Virus record (IMG/VR): IMGVR_UViG_3300025930_000040
Location: 1 to 21,820 of that record
Reading direction: 5' to 3' (one strand)
From: a virus
DNA length: 21,820 bases
The first letter of the stretch is position 1. Every line of letters starts with the position of its first letter. The notes below the pieces were generated by a model. That model was not told the origin of the DNA and did no database searches. It worked only from the letters and a program-made list of their open reading frames with translations. Made by a program: the position numbers and the translations under genes. Of the stretch, positions 8,102-15,875 are shown one piece after another.

Positions 8102-10755
8102 ATCACATCCCCTTGAGCTAGTTCCGGTATGATGCTGATTACGGTGGCCGGGTACGGATCATCCTGTTGTACACATACCCAACCACCGAGCCCAAACACT
8201 TGATCGAGCCAGATACGCTGGTCGCCACTGTAGAGGCCAATCGCGCCATACGGTAACGGAGGCTGCTCATCTGTGGAAGATGTACCGCTCACCCACGGCT
8301 TCACGGTGGCGAACGAGGAACCGTACTTGAGGCCCTGCGCATCGCGGACCCGCACGCTTGCAGCCGCTACCTTCTTCCGTTTTCCTTGGATAGTAGCGGC
8401 CTCCGGTGTCTCGATGTAGAGCGGTTGCAGCTGTGCTTGGAACCGATAACCCACCAGCACCTGCGAGCCGGGCGTCGTCAGGGTTATCGCGCCGCCCGCC
8501 ACCGTAAATGGACCCTGCACTACTCCATTAACCAGCGCGTAGACGCTCGTACCCTCCAAGTGGGCGAGGCCGGTCACGACGCTCAGCACCGGGTCCATGC
8601 GCCACAACCCTTGAGCAAAAGATTGATTATAGAATGGTCGCGCCGGATCGATAGCTATCGATACCTGCGTTGGGCTAACATACTCAGTGATGGTGCCGCG
8701 TGACCATACCGCATGGATCTCTTTCCCTACATCACCGAGGGCGAACACTGCTGCCGAAGCCACGGCGGCCTGCGTCCCGGTCTGCCCTCCAACATCGAGA
8801 TGTGCCGCCGGATAGTGCGAGGCGATCGACAACGCCCCATCAAGCTGCCAAGCATCCGATGCTTGGAACAAGCGTTGTTGGGCCTGTCGCTCGATCCAGC
8901 GCACCGTGCCTCGCAGTACCGAGAAGTAGACGGCATTTACCTCGCCCTCTTGGATCGTGGTAATCGACTCGATAGTGCCATTGGGTGTGTCGTGTCGCGC
9001 CCAGCCCGCGATCTCCTGATCTTTGACATAAGTGAGCGACAGGAGGGTGCCAACGTTGAGAACCGCCCACACCACCTTGCCCGGCGAGTCGGCATAGGCC
9101 CAATCGACCACCCGCGCCTCATTAAAGAAGTGGTTAGACAGAATGGTGATATCTTTGCCAGCGTATATGTTGGCGTAGAAGTTGTAGGCAAGTTCGTTTA
9201 CGCTGCCCTCGGTGCGGACGTAGAGGACGTTGTGATCGATAACAATTGGCTCGACATTGGCTGCACCGAATTGGGACTGTGGCACTATCACAGCGTTGGT
9301 CGGTGTTACTGCCACCGGGTTAGCAGCGGTATTGCTGCCACCAGTGAGCTGGACAACGTGGGCATTAGTGCCGATTAGGAGGCCACCTGGCAGCGAATGC
9401 AGCCAAAAGATACGGGATACCTGCTGATCGAAGATGTCGAAGCGAAAGGCATCGCCATCATTGGTTGGATTGCTGGTGCGGAAATCGTCTGGCGCGCCGG
9501 GCCTCGAGGCCGCAAGCGAGATCGGCTTCTCTTCACTCGAGGCATAGATTAGGCGCTGCTGAAAGATGCCTACCGTAGAGGGGTCTAGGCCGGTCGAGGG
9601 TCCAACAGTGAAGGTGGCGGTGAAGCCGGACCCGGCTCCGGTCGCGATAGCGGTCGGCGCAGTATAACCACTGCCAGCGGCGGCGATGTAGAGACCAACG
9701 ATCCCACCAGCCACCCCCGCCTCGTTGGTATCGAGCACCGGATACACCACTGCGCCCGATCCCGAGGTGTCGCTGACGGTGATCAGCGTGCTCTCAGGCA
9801 CATATCCGGTTCCTGGCGCGGTGATTGTGTAGCCTGTCAGGGCACCGGGTGCAAACGGGTCGGACGCCGAGATCGGTGCTTGTGCGAAGTCTGGGACGAT
9901 ATTCGAGTCGGTGAAGCTGGTGCCGTAGGAGTATCCGGCAAACCCGAACTGCTCTGAAGGAGTAGGAACGCGATTACCGTGCGCTGGCAGCGCCTTCCAT
10001 ACCTTGTAATACTGTGCCTCGGCCACAGGGAGCCACAGCACCGTCACAGTTCCAGCTGTAACCGCGATATTGATCCCGGCACCACTGAGCACTGGGGTGC
10101 TTGGCAAGCTCTCGGCGCCGTCCGTATTGACCGCGGAGACGGCGTACATGTATCGGGTCTCGACCGCAGGGGCAGGTGTCACCCCAGTCGGCGCATCGCT
10201 AACTGTTGCGCTGATCGCTACCGGCGCTGCGATATCTGGTGTCGAGGTCACCGGTGCGAGCGTCCAGTTATCGTCGGCGAGCCGCGACAACTTCTGGCGG
10301 GGATGGCCGCGACACGCAAGCCACATTACATCTGCCATCTGCACGAAGTGAAGGCCGCGCAGATCGGCCTCGGTCAGGTAAGGCGTTGTTATGCCGTAAT
10401 CAGCGCCACCGCTCTGGATGAAACCCGCGTTCGAGCCATTCGGATACGCAGCTGTTCCAGGGTTCTTAACAAACTTGATCCACCCGGCACTGAATACCAG
10501 CACATAACTCTGGCCGATATCGGGCGAGAACTGGAACGGGATCAGCCTCGCATACCCGACCTCGGTCGGATAGCCGATGAATTGGGTGCCAGGGCGCACC
10601 GTAGCCCCACCCCGAGGATCAACGTAGAAATTTCGTAGAACCGCGCAGCCGCTTGCGTACTTCTGGATATCCTGGCGGCCATAGAAACCAGGCGATACCT
10701 CGCCGGTGGCAAAGGAGTGCTGTGCAAGGCTGGCCGGGGCTTCGCGATCAGGCAC
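8098..10755 (-). CDS. Tail nozzle / tail tubular protein B-like protein with FN3-like insertion
   Basis: This 885-aa protein starts with GTG directly after the adaptor stop. The N-terminus (LAQHSFATGEVSPGFYGRQD, CAVLRNFYVDPRGGATVRPG) is the conserved start of tail-nozzle-like proteins in BPP-1-related and many other podoviruses. Residues about 177-292 look like a fibronectin type III domain (TRYMYAVSAVNTDGAESLPS, YYKVWKA). Residues about 305-385 have two G-x-G-Y beta repeats (TAPGTGYVPE, AAGSGYTAPT). The rest (QQRLIYASSEEKP onward) is the conserved beta-propeller-like body. It should form the distal tail tube used for DNA exit. It ends in a GTGA overlap with the next gene. Confidence 0.85.
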   Translation of the reverse strand: MPDREAPASLAQHSFATGEVSPGFYGRQDIQKYASGCAVLRNFYVDPRGGATVRPGTQFIGYPTEVGYARLIPFQFSPDIGQSYVLVFSAGWIKFVKNPGTAAYPNGSNAGFIQSGGADYGITTPYLTEADLRGLHFVQMADVMWLACRGHPRQKLSRLADDNWTLAPVTSTPDIAAPVAISATVSDAPTGVTPAPAVETRYMYAVSAVNTDGAESLPSTPVLSGAGINIAVTAGTVTVLWLPVAEAQYYKVWKALPAHGNRVPTPSEQFGFAGYSYGTSFTDSNIVPDFAQAPISASDPFAPGALTGYTITAPGTGYVPESTLITVSDTSGSGAVVYPVLDTNEAGVAGGIVGLYIAAAGSGYTAPTAIATGAGSGFTATFTVGPSTGLDPSTVGIFQQRLIYASSEEKPISLAASRPGAPDDFRTSNPTNDGDAFRFDIFDQQVSRIFWLHSLPGGLLIGTNAHVVQLTGGSNTAANPVAVTPTNAVIVPQSQFGAANVEPIVIDHNVLYVRTEGSVNELAYNFYANIYAGKDITILSNHFFNEARVVDWAYADSPGKVVWAVLNVGTLLSLTYVKDQEIAGWARHDTPNGTIESITTIQEGEVNAVYFSVLRGTVRWIERQAQQRLFQASDAWQLDGALSIASHYPAAHLDVGGQTGTQAAVASAAVFALGDVGKEIHAVWSRGTITEYVSPTQVSIAIDPARPFYNQSFAQGLWRMDPVLSVVTGLAHLEGTSVYALVNGVVQGPFTVAGGAITLTTPGSQVLVGYRFQAQLQPLYIETPEAATIQGKRKKVAAASVRVRDAQGLKYGSSFATVKPWVSGTSSTDEQPPLPYGAIGLYSGDQRIWLDQVFGLGGWVCVQQDDPYPATVISIIPELAQGDVM

Positions 10756-11556
10756 CTAATATACGCCCCCAGCGTCTTCAACAAACGGGAAGTCGCTCCA
10801 GCCACTCCCATACCACCCACGCCACGCGGTCGAGGTCCGCGCCCTTATCCAGTCCGGGGTGTGGTCCGTTAAGGTCCATCCCTCATTGCCATCCCGGACC
10901 CGCGCCTCAATCAGCGCATCCCGCGCCACCGCCAGCTGATCGCCGCGCATGGCCCGCGCCGCAGCTTTGTCTTCTATAAGCGGAACCGCAAGGCGGGCTG
11001 CGAGCGCCGCTACGAACGCGCGCCGGAACCCAGCATCCCACGCATCCGGGTACTGCACCAATCCCGTATAAACGAGTATAGCCCCAAGCTCGTTGGTAGC
11101 AATCACTCGCGTTGATTCAGGGTTGTGTCCTTCAGTCCGATCCCAATCGCTTGCGATATCGTTAACGAGCGGGGCATCGGTTACGATGAAAGGAGCTGGC
11201 CGCGCCCATGCCGGTGCAGCGGCAAGCGGCGCCCCACTTGCATCCAGCGCATACGCATTCAGCCCCAGCACCCATCTCGCGTGTACGCAGTCATTAGGCC
11301 ACTCGTACATATATGACCAATGCAGCGGGACGTTGCGGTTGTTGTGGTATTGGCCGCTCGCGTCACCGCGCATATCGATTTGGCGCTGGCGCCGGGCGAA
11401 GTTCCACGGAGCGGCAGCGTGCATCGCCCGCAGGATCGGGTCATAATTCCTGCGCGCTACGTTCGCAGCCCGTGATCCCTCATGCAGATCCCCGATCTCC
11501 TCGACCCCTATCTCATCCAGTGCTTCATTAACGATGTCATCTGGCGTTGTTGGCAT
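10756..11556 (-). CDS. Tail adaptor-like protein, copy 4 (extended)
   Basis: The start is ATG at 11556, four bases after GGGAGG, inside the end of copy 3; the product is 266 aa, the longest of the four. The N-terminus MPTTPDDIVNEALDEIG, then HEGSRAANVARRNYDPILRA and AAPWNFARR, is the family block. WSYMYEWPNDCVHARWVLG is the middle element. The fold continues with AAFVAALAARLAVPL-like helices, and an extra C-terminal tail rich in Trp/Gly/Ser (WRGWYGSGWSDFP) is missing in the other copies and may contact the nozzle protein that follows. It ends with TAG directly before the nozzle GTG start. Confidence 0.8.
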   Translation of the reverse strand: MPTTPDDIVNEALDEIGVEEIGDLHEGSRAANVARRNYDPILRAMHAAAPWNFARRQRQIDMRGDASGQYHNNRNVPLHWSYMYEWPNDCVHARWVLGLNAYALDASGAPLAAAPAWARPAPFIVTDAPLVNDIASDWDRTEGHNPESTRVIATNELGAILVYTGLVQYPDAWDAGFRRAFVAALAARLAVPLIEDKAAARAMRGDQLAVARDALIEARVRDGNEGWTLTDHTPDWIRARTSTAWRGWYGSGWSDFPFVEDAGGVY

Positions 11557-12109
11557 CGGGCCTCCCTTCGGCCTCAGGTGGGCGGTTCTTGTTACCAAAG
11601 AGACGCTCGAATTTCTTCGATAACGTCATGACCATCAGATCAATGAAATCCTCGTACCAGACATCAGGATCATGGGTGTGCACGATGCAGGTAAGAATTG
11701 GAGCCGGGTCATTGCCAAGCAGGACATAGGTCTGGTCAGCGCCGGTCTTGACTCGAAAGCGCATCGGGCGCGGACGCCATACCGGCAAAGTGTGTGGCCT
11801 CGGTTTGAGGGACAACGGTACCAGGCACGTTTCTGGCTGTGCGTACTCGTAGAGCCACGGTAAATCGGGATGCTGCCCTGCTATCCACGGTGTTTGCTCG
11901 TCGTAGTAAGGGGGCGCGGCTTTGAGTACTGTTAAGGCCACATCCTCGCGTGCCCAATCCGGTTGCAGCCGTACCAAAAGCGCGTCTCGGGTTTCGGCCC
12001 ACATATCCCGCGCCACAACCGCCTCAGGCGAACCATCACCAAACGCCGCTATACGTTGCTCATGCCCGATGATCTCGAGGGCTTGATTGATGATGTCCTC
12101 CGGCTTCAT
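11537..12109 (-). CDS. Tail adaptor-like protein, copy 3
   Basis: ATG at 12109 in an ATGA overlap gives 190 aa. The N-terminal block MKPEDIINQALEIIG, then FGDGSPEAVVARDMWAETRD, is the clearest match to copies 2 and 4. The middle has HPDLPWLYEYAQPETCLVPL, the W-x-Y-x-Y-P-like element in which Pro is shifted. The C-terminus has VWYEDFIDLMVMTLSKKFER. The last 20 bases overlap the start of copy 4. Predicted to belong to the portal-proximal tail ring, like its neighbours. Confidence 0.75.
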   Translation of the reverse strand: MKPEDIINQALEIIGHEQRIAAFGDGSPEAVVARDMWAETRDALLVRLQPDWAREDVALTVLKAAPPYYDEQTPWIAGQHPDLPWLYEYAQPETCLVPLSLKPRPHTLPVWRPRPMRFRVKTGADQTYVLLGNDPAPILTCIVHTHDPDVWYEDFIDLMVMTLSKKFERLFGNKNRPPEAEGRPDANNAR

Positions 12110-12591
12110 TGTTTTTCTTCCTTTGCAGCGACCGCGGGCAACAACCGCTGGAAGCGGTGTGCCAGGGTACGAATCACCGCCTCTGTGTAATCGGGGGGCC
12201 AATCGGCCGTGTCGAGAACGCGATCGGTACTGGCCGCGCCCGCATCGGTAAAAGGCGATACGATAAGGCGCTCACCATCGATGTAAGTCTCGAGCCAGCG
12301 GGCCGGTTCCGGGTCCAACGGATCAAAGCCAATCGGGTAAACATCGAGCACTACGACCGCGTTTGGCGGCCTCGTGTAGGCGGTCATACCAAACGCCAAC
12401 TGTCCGGTTGCGACGAGCGTGTGGAACGATCGCGCAAACAGCCACGGGCGCACCGCCAGCACCTCATCGCGCACCTCCGCAAACGCGTTAAGGGCTACGC
12501 GGGCTGCTGGCGTCCCGTCCCACACTGAGCCGATGTGGCGCTTATACCCGATAAGGTCGAGCGACTGGTTGACGACACTTTCGATCGACAT
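12106..12591 (-). CDS. Tail adaptor-like protein, copy 2
   Basis: The start is ATG at 12591, one base after the previous stop; the frame reaching 12711 has an implausible Trp/Arg/Cys-rich extension. It encodes 161 aa. The N-terminus MSIESVVNQSLDLIG, then WDGTPAARVALNAFAEVRDE and VRPWLFAR, aligns by eye with the other three copies. The central YTRPPNAVVVLDVYPIGFDP and the C-terminal helix TEAVIRTLAHRFQRLLPAV are equivalent to copy 1. It ends in an ATGA overlap with copy 3. This is the shortest member and may be a divergent ring subunit. Confidence 0.7.
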   Translation of the reverse strand: MSIESVVNQSLDLIGYKRHIGSVWDGTPAARVALNAFAEVRDEVLAVRPWLFARSFHTLVATGQLAFGMTAYTRPPNAVVVLDVYPIGFDPLDPEPARWLETYIDGERLIVSPFTDAGAASTDRVLDTADWPPDYTEAVIRTLAHRFQRLLPAVAAKEEKQ

Positions 12592-12592
12592 C

Positions 12593-13132
12593 TTACATAT
12601 CCCGCAGCTTGGCGATCCCGGCGAAACCCAGCGCCTCGTCCAACTTGACCTTGCTGGCCTCGATCCGGTTCTCCAGCGCGAAAGCCAGCGCCGATGCCAG
12701 CATCCGCACAAAGCTCTGGCGGAATATCCCGTCCCACACCTCTTCGGTGGCCGCCCAGGTGTAATGGATTTGGATCATCTCGACTTTGGTGTTGATCTGG
12801 CGAGGCCCGAAAGAGGTGGTCGTCGTCCACTCGACCGGACGCGGGTCGAGCGGATCGGAGTCCTTTGGGAAAAGCTGGCGTATCCGCAGGGCATCAGTTG
12901 GGTACGGGTAGGCGTGAAACCACGGAGTCGCTGGTACGGTGGTAAGCGCAATCAGTGGTTTTATCGACAGCGAAAAGTCATAATCGCCATCGGTCAGCAG
13001 GAAGTCCCGGATCGGCTCGTAGAGCAAGTTGATGTATGTCGCCTCAGCGGACCCGTCGTCCAGCGAAGTCATCGTCGAGCGGGTGCCTATCTGGGCCAGC
13101 GCCTCGCGGGCGACCTCGATCCGGTCAGCCAT
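12593..13132 (-). CDS. Tail adaptor (T7 gp11 / tail tubular protein A-like), copy 1
   Basis: This 179-aa protein begins with the N-terminal pattern of the tail tubular A/adaptor group: MADRIEVAREALAQIG, then LDDGSAEATYINLLYEPIRD. The middle has PATPWFHAYPYPTDALRIRQ, the usual W-x-Y-x-Y-P-x-D element, and the C-terminus has an Ala-rich helix (FVRMLASALAFALENRIEAS). Such proteins form the ring joining portal and nozzle. The ATG follows the previous TAA directly. This is the first of four tandem paralogues, and it keeps the canonical length. Confidence 0.8.
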   Translation of the reverse strand: MADRIEVAREALAQIGTRSTMTSLDDGSAEATYINLLYEPIRDFLLTDGDYDFSLSIKPLIALTTVPATPWFHAYPYPTDALRIRQLFPKDSDPLDPRPVEWTTTTSFGPRQINTKVEMIQIHYTWAATEEVWDGIFRQSFVRMLASALAFALENRIEASKVKLDEALGFAGIAKLRDM

Positions 13133-13333
13133 TTATTGCTCCTTGCACGGGTCGCCGCAGCGTTTCTCGAGATCAGCAATGCGGGCCTCGTAGTAGGCGG
13201 CCATAGCCTCTAAGGAGAGGCCAAGCTGTTGATAGGCTAGTACAACGCTGCGCATCTGTGGTGGCGATGGCTTCTGGGCCAGTGCCATCGCAGGCACAAG
13301 TGCCATTGCTAGGGCAAGCGTCTTAACAAACAT
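13133..13333 (-). CDS. Small predicted exported helical protein (66 aa)
   Basis: ATG at 13333 overlaps the previous stop by 11 bases, and TAA is directly followed by the ATG of the first tail-adaptor gene. The N-terminus (MFVKTLALAMALVPAMALAQ) is a clear signal peptide with an ALA-Q cleavage site. The mature peptide of about 46 residues is one amphipathic helix with a C-terminal CGDPC motif that could form one disulfide. It has no lipobox, so it is not an evident outer-membrane spanin. A periplasmic accessory or lysis-related role is possible but not shown. Confidence 0.65.
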   Translation of the reverse strand: MFVKTLALAMALVPAMALAQKPSPPQMRSVVLAYQQLGLSLEAMAAYYEARIADLEKRCGDPCKEQ

Positions 13334-14774
13334 AGAGCGCTCTCGTAGTTGAGTCCATGTATAACGTACCTACCGGCAACCCAGTGCACGCTGTTGGAGG
13401 ACTAACCAGCGTCACTGGCCCAGCAAGGGCTACAGTAGAGTTGAACTGCACAGTGGCGTCGGTCGGAGTGCCGGTAATTACTAGCTTGTGTGTGGGAAGA
13501 TCCACGGTCGAGGTATATCGATGCTCTACCCCAGCAATGTCAAAGACCCAATCGGCTCTATCCCGAAAATGTACCCTCGGATAAAAGTCCACTCCCCCGT
13601 TGGTAGTACCTGTATCGCTGGCAAATATCAAATTGCGATCGGTGCCTGCGTGCATACTAATAAAGTGTTTTACTTCAGTAGCGTCCGTATACCAGAAGTT
13701 AATAGCCGGTCCCTTCACGAACGCCCCAGTCGTGGCTTCCGGCTGAATATCGAGGCACACCCCATTCGGGATGATTGCCGCAGGATTACAGGCGAAGCCG
13801 CGCAGCCATGTCGTCAAGCCGGGACTCTGCACGCTCAAAGAGCCGACCACCACACCGTCGCGGACGTTGCTGGTAAGTGTCGCTGTCGAGGTGCCATACA
13901 GCCCAATGCCGATCAGCCGGTCGTTTGGCGAGGCCATGTTGAAATCGCCCTCATAGCCTTGCAGCACCTTGCCTGTGCCATTGGGGTCGGTCGTGTTCTG
14001 GACTGTGTTGATGCCCCATACCGCAGCGTTGTTGACGACGGCGTTGCTGATGCCCATGAACGCGACCGAGTTGCCGCTCTCGCCGAGCGACGGAGTGCGG
14101 TTCATCACATAAGCGCCCACCGCAGCAGCATTCTGTACCGTAGTACCCGCTGGTATGTCGGCGCGGACCTCGAAAGTGTTGTACTGTGGCAGGCCGAACA
14201 GATCGCCGTCGAGCACCGTGCCCTGCGTGTTCTCTATCTTGCTGAACGACGATGTGGTTGTGTAAGCCGCTGTGTTGCGCCCACTCGCCACCAGGCCACC
14301 GCCGGTTGTTGCGAGGGGGCCGCCGCAATCCTTGATAAAGGTGCCCAGCGTGTCGTTCCAGCAAGTCAGGTTGTTGATTACTGTAGGGGCTCCGCCCACG
14401 GTATTGCCCGCGCCCTGCCCAACAAACGGATAAACAACCCCGTTTACCTCGAGCACCGGGGTCGTTTGCGGCGACTTGGTGCCGCCCCAGATGATCTTGC
14501 CGCTCTTGGCGTCGATGCAGAGCTTGTAGTAACCGCTCGGCGCGTCGGTCGGATCGCTATAGTCGCAGCGCCCGCCCACCGTCGCGTCACCAGTAGTGAT
14601 TATCTGACCGCTCGGAGCGCCGCCCACGGGCGCGCCCTGACGCGCCCGGTTGTTCCCCCGAAACATCATCGGAGCATTCTGGAGGACGGTGCCTTCCTGC
14701 GTGATCGCGTTCTGGGCGCGCCCTTCGGGTGCAAGGGCGCACAGCGCCAGTGCGACGGCGAGAACCCTCTTCAT
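13323..14774 (-). CDS. Large predicted exported protein (483 aa), possibly fibre-like
   Basis: The correct start is ATG at 14774 in an ATGA overlap; the longer frame to 14822 adds an Arg-rich piece that is not protein-like. The N-terminus is a Sec signal peptide (MKRVLAVALALCALAPEG then GRA-Q at about residue 21). The mature part begins with AITQEGTVLQNAPMMFRG, includes a VGGRCDYSDPTDAPSGYYKL segment, a long Asn/Thr/Gly-rich beta region, and a C-terminus ending PVGTLYMDSTTRALYVC. Such Gly/Thr-rich beta architecture resembles fibre or adhesin proteins. Eight cysteines remain after the signal, again an even number. A long plus-strand frame lies opposite but is a shadow. It may be a decoration or receptor-related protein; function not proven. 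Confidence 0.55.
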   Translation of the reverse strand: MKRVLAVALALCALAPEGRAQNAITQEGTVLQNAPMMFRGNNRARQGAPVGGAPSGQIITTGDATVGGRCDYSDPTDAPSGYYKLCIDAKSGKIIWGGTKSPQTTPVLEVNGVVYPFVGQGAGNTVGGAPTVINNLTCWNDTLGTFIKDCGGPLATTGGGLVASGRNTAAYTTTSSFSKIENTQGTVLDGDLFGLPQYNTFEVRADIPAGTTVQNAAAVGAYVMNRTPSLGESGNSVAFMGISNAVVNNAAVWGINTVQNTTDPNGTGKVLQGYEGDFNMASPNDRLIGIGLYGTSTATLTSNVRDGVVVGSLSVQSPGLTTWLRGFACNPAAIIPNGVCLDIQPEATTGAFVKGPAINFWYTDATEVKHFISMHAGTDRNLIFASDTGTTNGGVDFYPRVHFRDRADWVFDIAGVEHRYTSTVDLPTHKLVITGTPTDATVQFNSTVALAGPVTLVSPPTACTGLPVGTLYMDSTTRALYVC

Positions 14775-14980
14775 GAGCGTGAGGTTGGTACGAGTTCGCC
14801 GAACGGCGTCGCGATCGTCCACTCCTCGCCGTTCTCAAGGACCAGATCGCTCCAGCCTGGGTCATCCCCACAGGGCGACGCCTCCATTATAAATCGTATC
14901 CCGATGGCGATCGGCTCCTGATCCACGACTCCAGTGACAACACGCTTAGTCAGGATGAACTCGTCAGTCGATAAGGGCAT
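14771..14980 (-). CDS. Small conserved-looking protein of unknown function (69 aa)
   Basis: The start is ATG at 14980, five bases after AGGAGG (14986-14991), which itself overlaps the stop of the previous gene. The predicted protein has alternating hydrophobic strands (EFILTKRVVTGVV, IAIGIRFIMEASP, WSDLVLENGEEWTI) and looks like a small beta-barrel or sandwich domain. It has no signal peptide, unlike its neighbours on both sides, and ends in an ATGA overlap with the next gene. No family recognised. Confidence 0.65.
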   Translation of the reverse strand: MPLSTDEFILTKRVVTGVVDQEPIAIGIRFIMEASPCGDDPGWSDLVLENGEEWTIATPFGELVPTSRS

Positions 14981-14989
14981 TTATGCCTC

Positions 14990-15424
14990 CTAAGGGGCTT
15001 GTGCAAAAATCTGTCCGGTAGTCGCCGCTGTCAGCGTGGCACATCCAGTAGAACTAACTGCTACGACAATGCCGGTCGTGAATGACATTGGGCTATTCCA
15101 CTGCCGATCCACATAACCGCCAGCCGCCACCGGCGCGCACCACATCAGACACGGACGAGCCGCAGCTGCATTGGCACAAGCGGCAACCGCACCGTTGGAT
15201 GGCAGCGAAGCGGCATCGTATACGAGCACAAACCCAGCCGCACTACTAAACACAGTCAGTGAAGCCAAAGCCTTACTCGGTGAAGCGAGGACGAGGCTCG
15301 ATGTCCCTGCCGTACTGACCTGTTGGTCGATCTCTACCTGGTTGAGCGGATTAGTAAAGATTTGGGCATCGGCATCGAGCGATCCACCTAACACGAAGGC
15401 CGCCGCCAGAAACAGGTGGCGCAT
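14990..15424 (-). CDS. Predicted exported small protein (144 aa), unknown function
   Basis: ATG at 15424 overlaps the previous stop as TGATG; an upstream GTG would add one residue. The N-terminus is a good Sec signal peptide: basic start (MRH), hydrophobic LFLAAAFVLGG and a signal peptidase I-type site ADA-Q near residue 20. The mature part (about 124 aa) is beta-rich, with FSSAAGFVLVYDAASLPSNG and a C-terminal TTGIVVAVSSTGCATL. It has four cysteines, an even number that fits periplasmic disulfides. Export is unexpected for a gene inside a virion-assembly operon. It could be a periplasmic or surface protein, or a virion protein whose hydrophobic end is retained. No family function is known to me. 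Confidence 0.65.
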   Translation of the reverse strand: MRHLFLAAAFVLGGSLDADAQIFTNPLNQVEIDQQVSTAGTSSLVLASPSKALASLTVFSSAAGFVLVYDAASLPSNGAVAACANAAAARPCLMWCAPVAAGGYVDRQWNSPMSFTTGIVVAVSSTGCATLTAATTGQIFAQAP

Positions 15425-15801
15425 CACGATTTGTCCTCGACCAAGTGTGGCCCTCTTTGCGGGCGAGGTATGCCAGGAAAACCGGGGATGTAGCGGTCAT
15501 CGTAATCATCGCGCCCACCCGTCAAATGCGCCAACATAACCGGGAGCTGATCCACCGGGTTCATCGAGGCGTTGTTGCGGGCCAACCGCTCCCGCTCCGT
15601 ATCCATCATCGCCTCGGCCTCGTCGTCGAGGGGTAGCATCTCGAGGGTAGCGTGGACCACTGGGTAGGGCGTGCCGTCACCAACGAGCGTCCCACGCTCC
15701 TCCCCAAGATGCTCTGTCTCTCTGTCCCCAAGCAGAAGTACGTCCGCTTTAAGCTCTATATTGCGCAATTGATGTGCTGCAAGCAATCTGAACTTTGCCA
15801 T
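15424..15801 (-). CDS. Head-module protein of unknown function, related to its upstream neighbour
   Basis: Two adjacent ATGs occur (15804, 15801). The second is five bases from AGGAGG and gives 125 aa. The N-terminal 65 residues (MAKFRLLAAHQLRNIELKAD, later HLGEERGTLVGDGTPYPV and ATLEMLPLDDEAEAMM) share the layout of the previous protein: an RLL start, a central Gly-Asp turn, a T-x-E/Q-M segment and LDD. This suggests an old duplication. The C-terminus is Pro/Arg-rich and probably flexible. It ends in a TGATG overlap with the first signal-peptide gene. No function recognised. Confidence 0.65.
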   Translation of the reverse strand: MAKFRLLAAHQLRNIELKADVLLLGDRETEHLGEERGTLVGDGTPYPVVHATLEMLPLDDEAEAMMDTERERLARNNASMNPVDQLPVMLAHLTGGRDDYDDRYIPGFPGIPRPQRGPHLVEDKS

Positions 15802-15816
15802 CATGTCCTCCTATGC

Positions 15817-15863
15817 GAGTCCGCCCCACTAGGGAGCCGCAGAGCTGGGAGCGGGGCGGACTC
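15817..15863 (-). promoter_or_regulatory. Intergenic hairpin, perfect 11-bp inverted repeat
   Basis: GAGTCCGCCCC at 15817-15827 is matched perfectly by GGGGCGGACTC at 15853-15863, with a 25-base loop. It lies in the only sizeable spacer of the window and, on the transcript, ends just before AGGAGG of the 125-aa gene. There is no run of U after the stem, so an ordinary intrinsic terminator is unlikely. An RNA-processing, stability or translational-control hairpin between head genes and downstream genes is possible. The repeat is directly seen; the role is inferred. Confidence 0.45.
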
Positions 15864-15875
15864 TACCCGCAGGCG

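Noticed and set aside
12106-12711. Longer 5' extensions of adaptor copies 2 and 3 and of the 483-aa gene
   Set aside because: The extra residues are Trp/Arg/Cys-rich and overlap upstream genes; ATG codons at 12591, 12109 and 14774 sit exactly at coupled junctions.
13133-13333. Outer-membrane spanin
   Set aside because: There is a signal peptide but no lipobox cysteine, no Pro-rich linker and no partner inner-membrane spanin gene beside it.
13488-14921. Plus-strand open frame of 477 codons
   Set aside because: It lies opposite the 483-aa signal-peptide gene, has an Arg/His/Val-rich composition unlike a folded protein, and stands alone on the plus strand; it is a mirror effect of codon bias.
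13133-15424. A diversity-generating retroelement as in phage BPP-1
   Set aside because: The head genes recall BPP-1, but no reverse transcriptase, no template/variable repeat pair and no C-type-lectin-like variable C-terminus was found in the window.
15817-15863. Intrinsic transcription terminator
   Set aside because: The stem is strong but no U-rich tract follows on the transcribed strand, and genes on both sides belong to one module.
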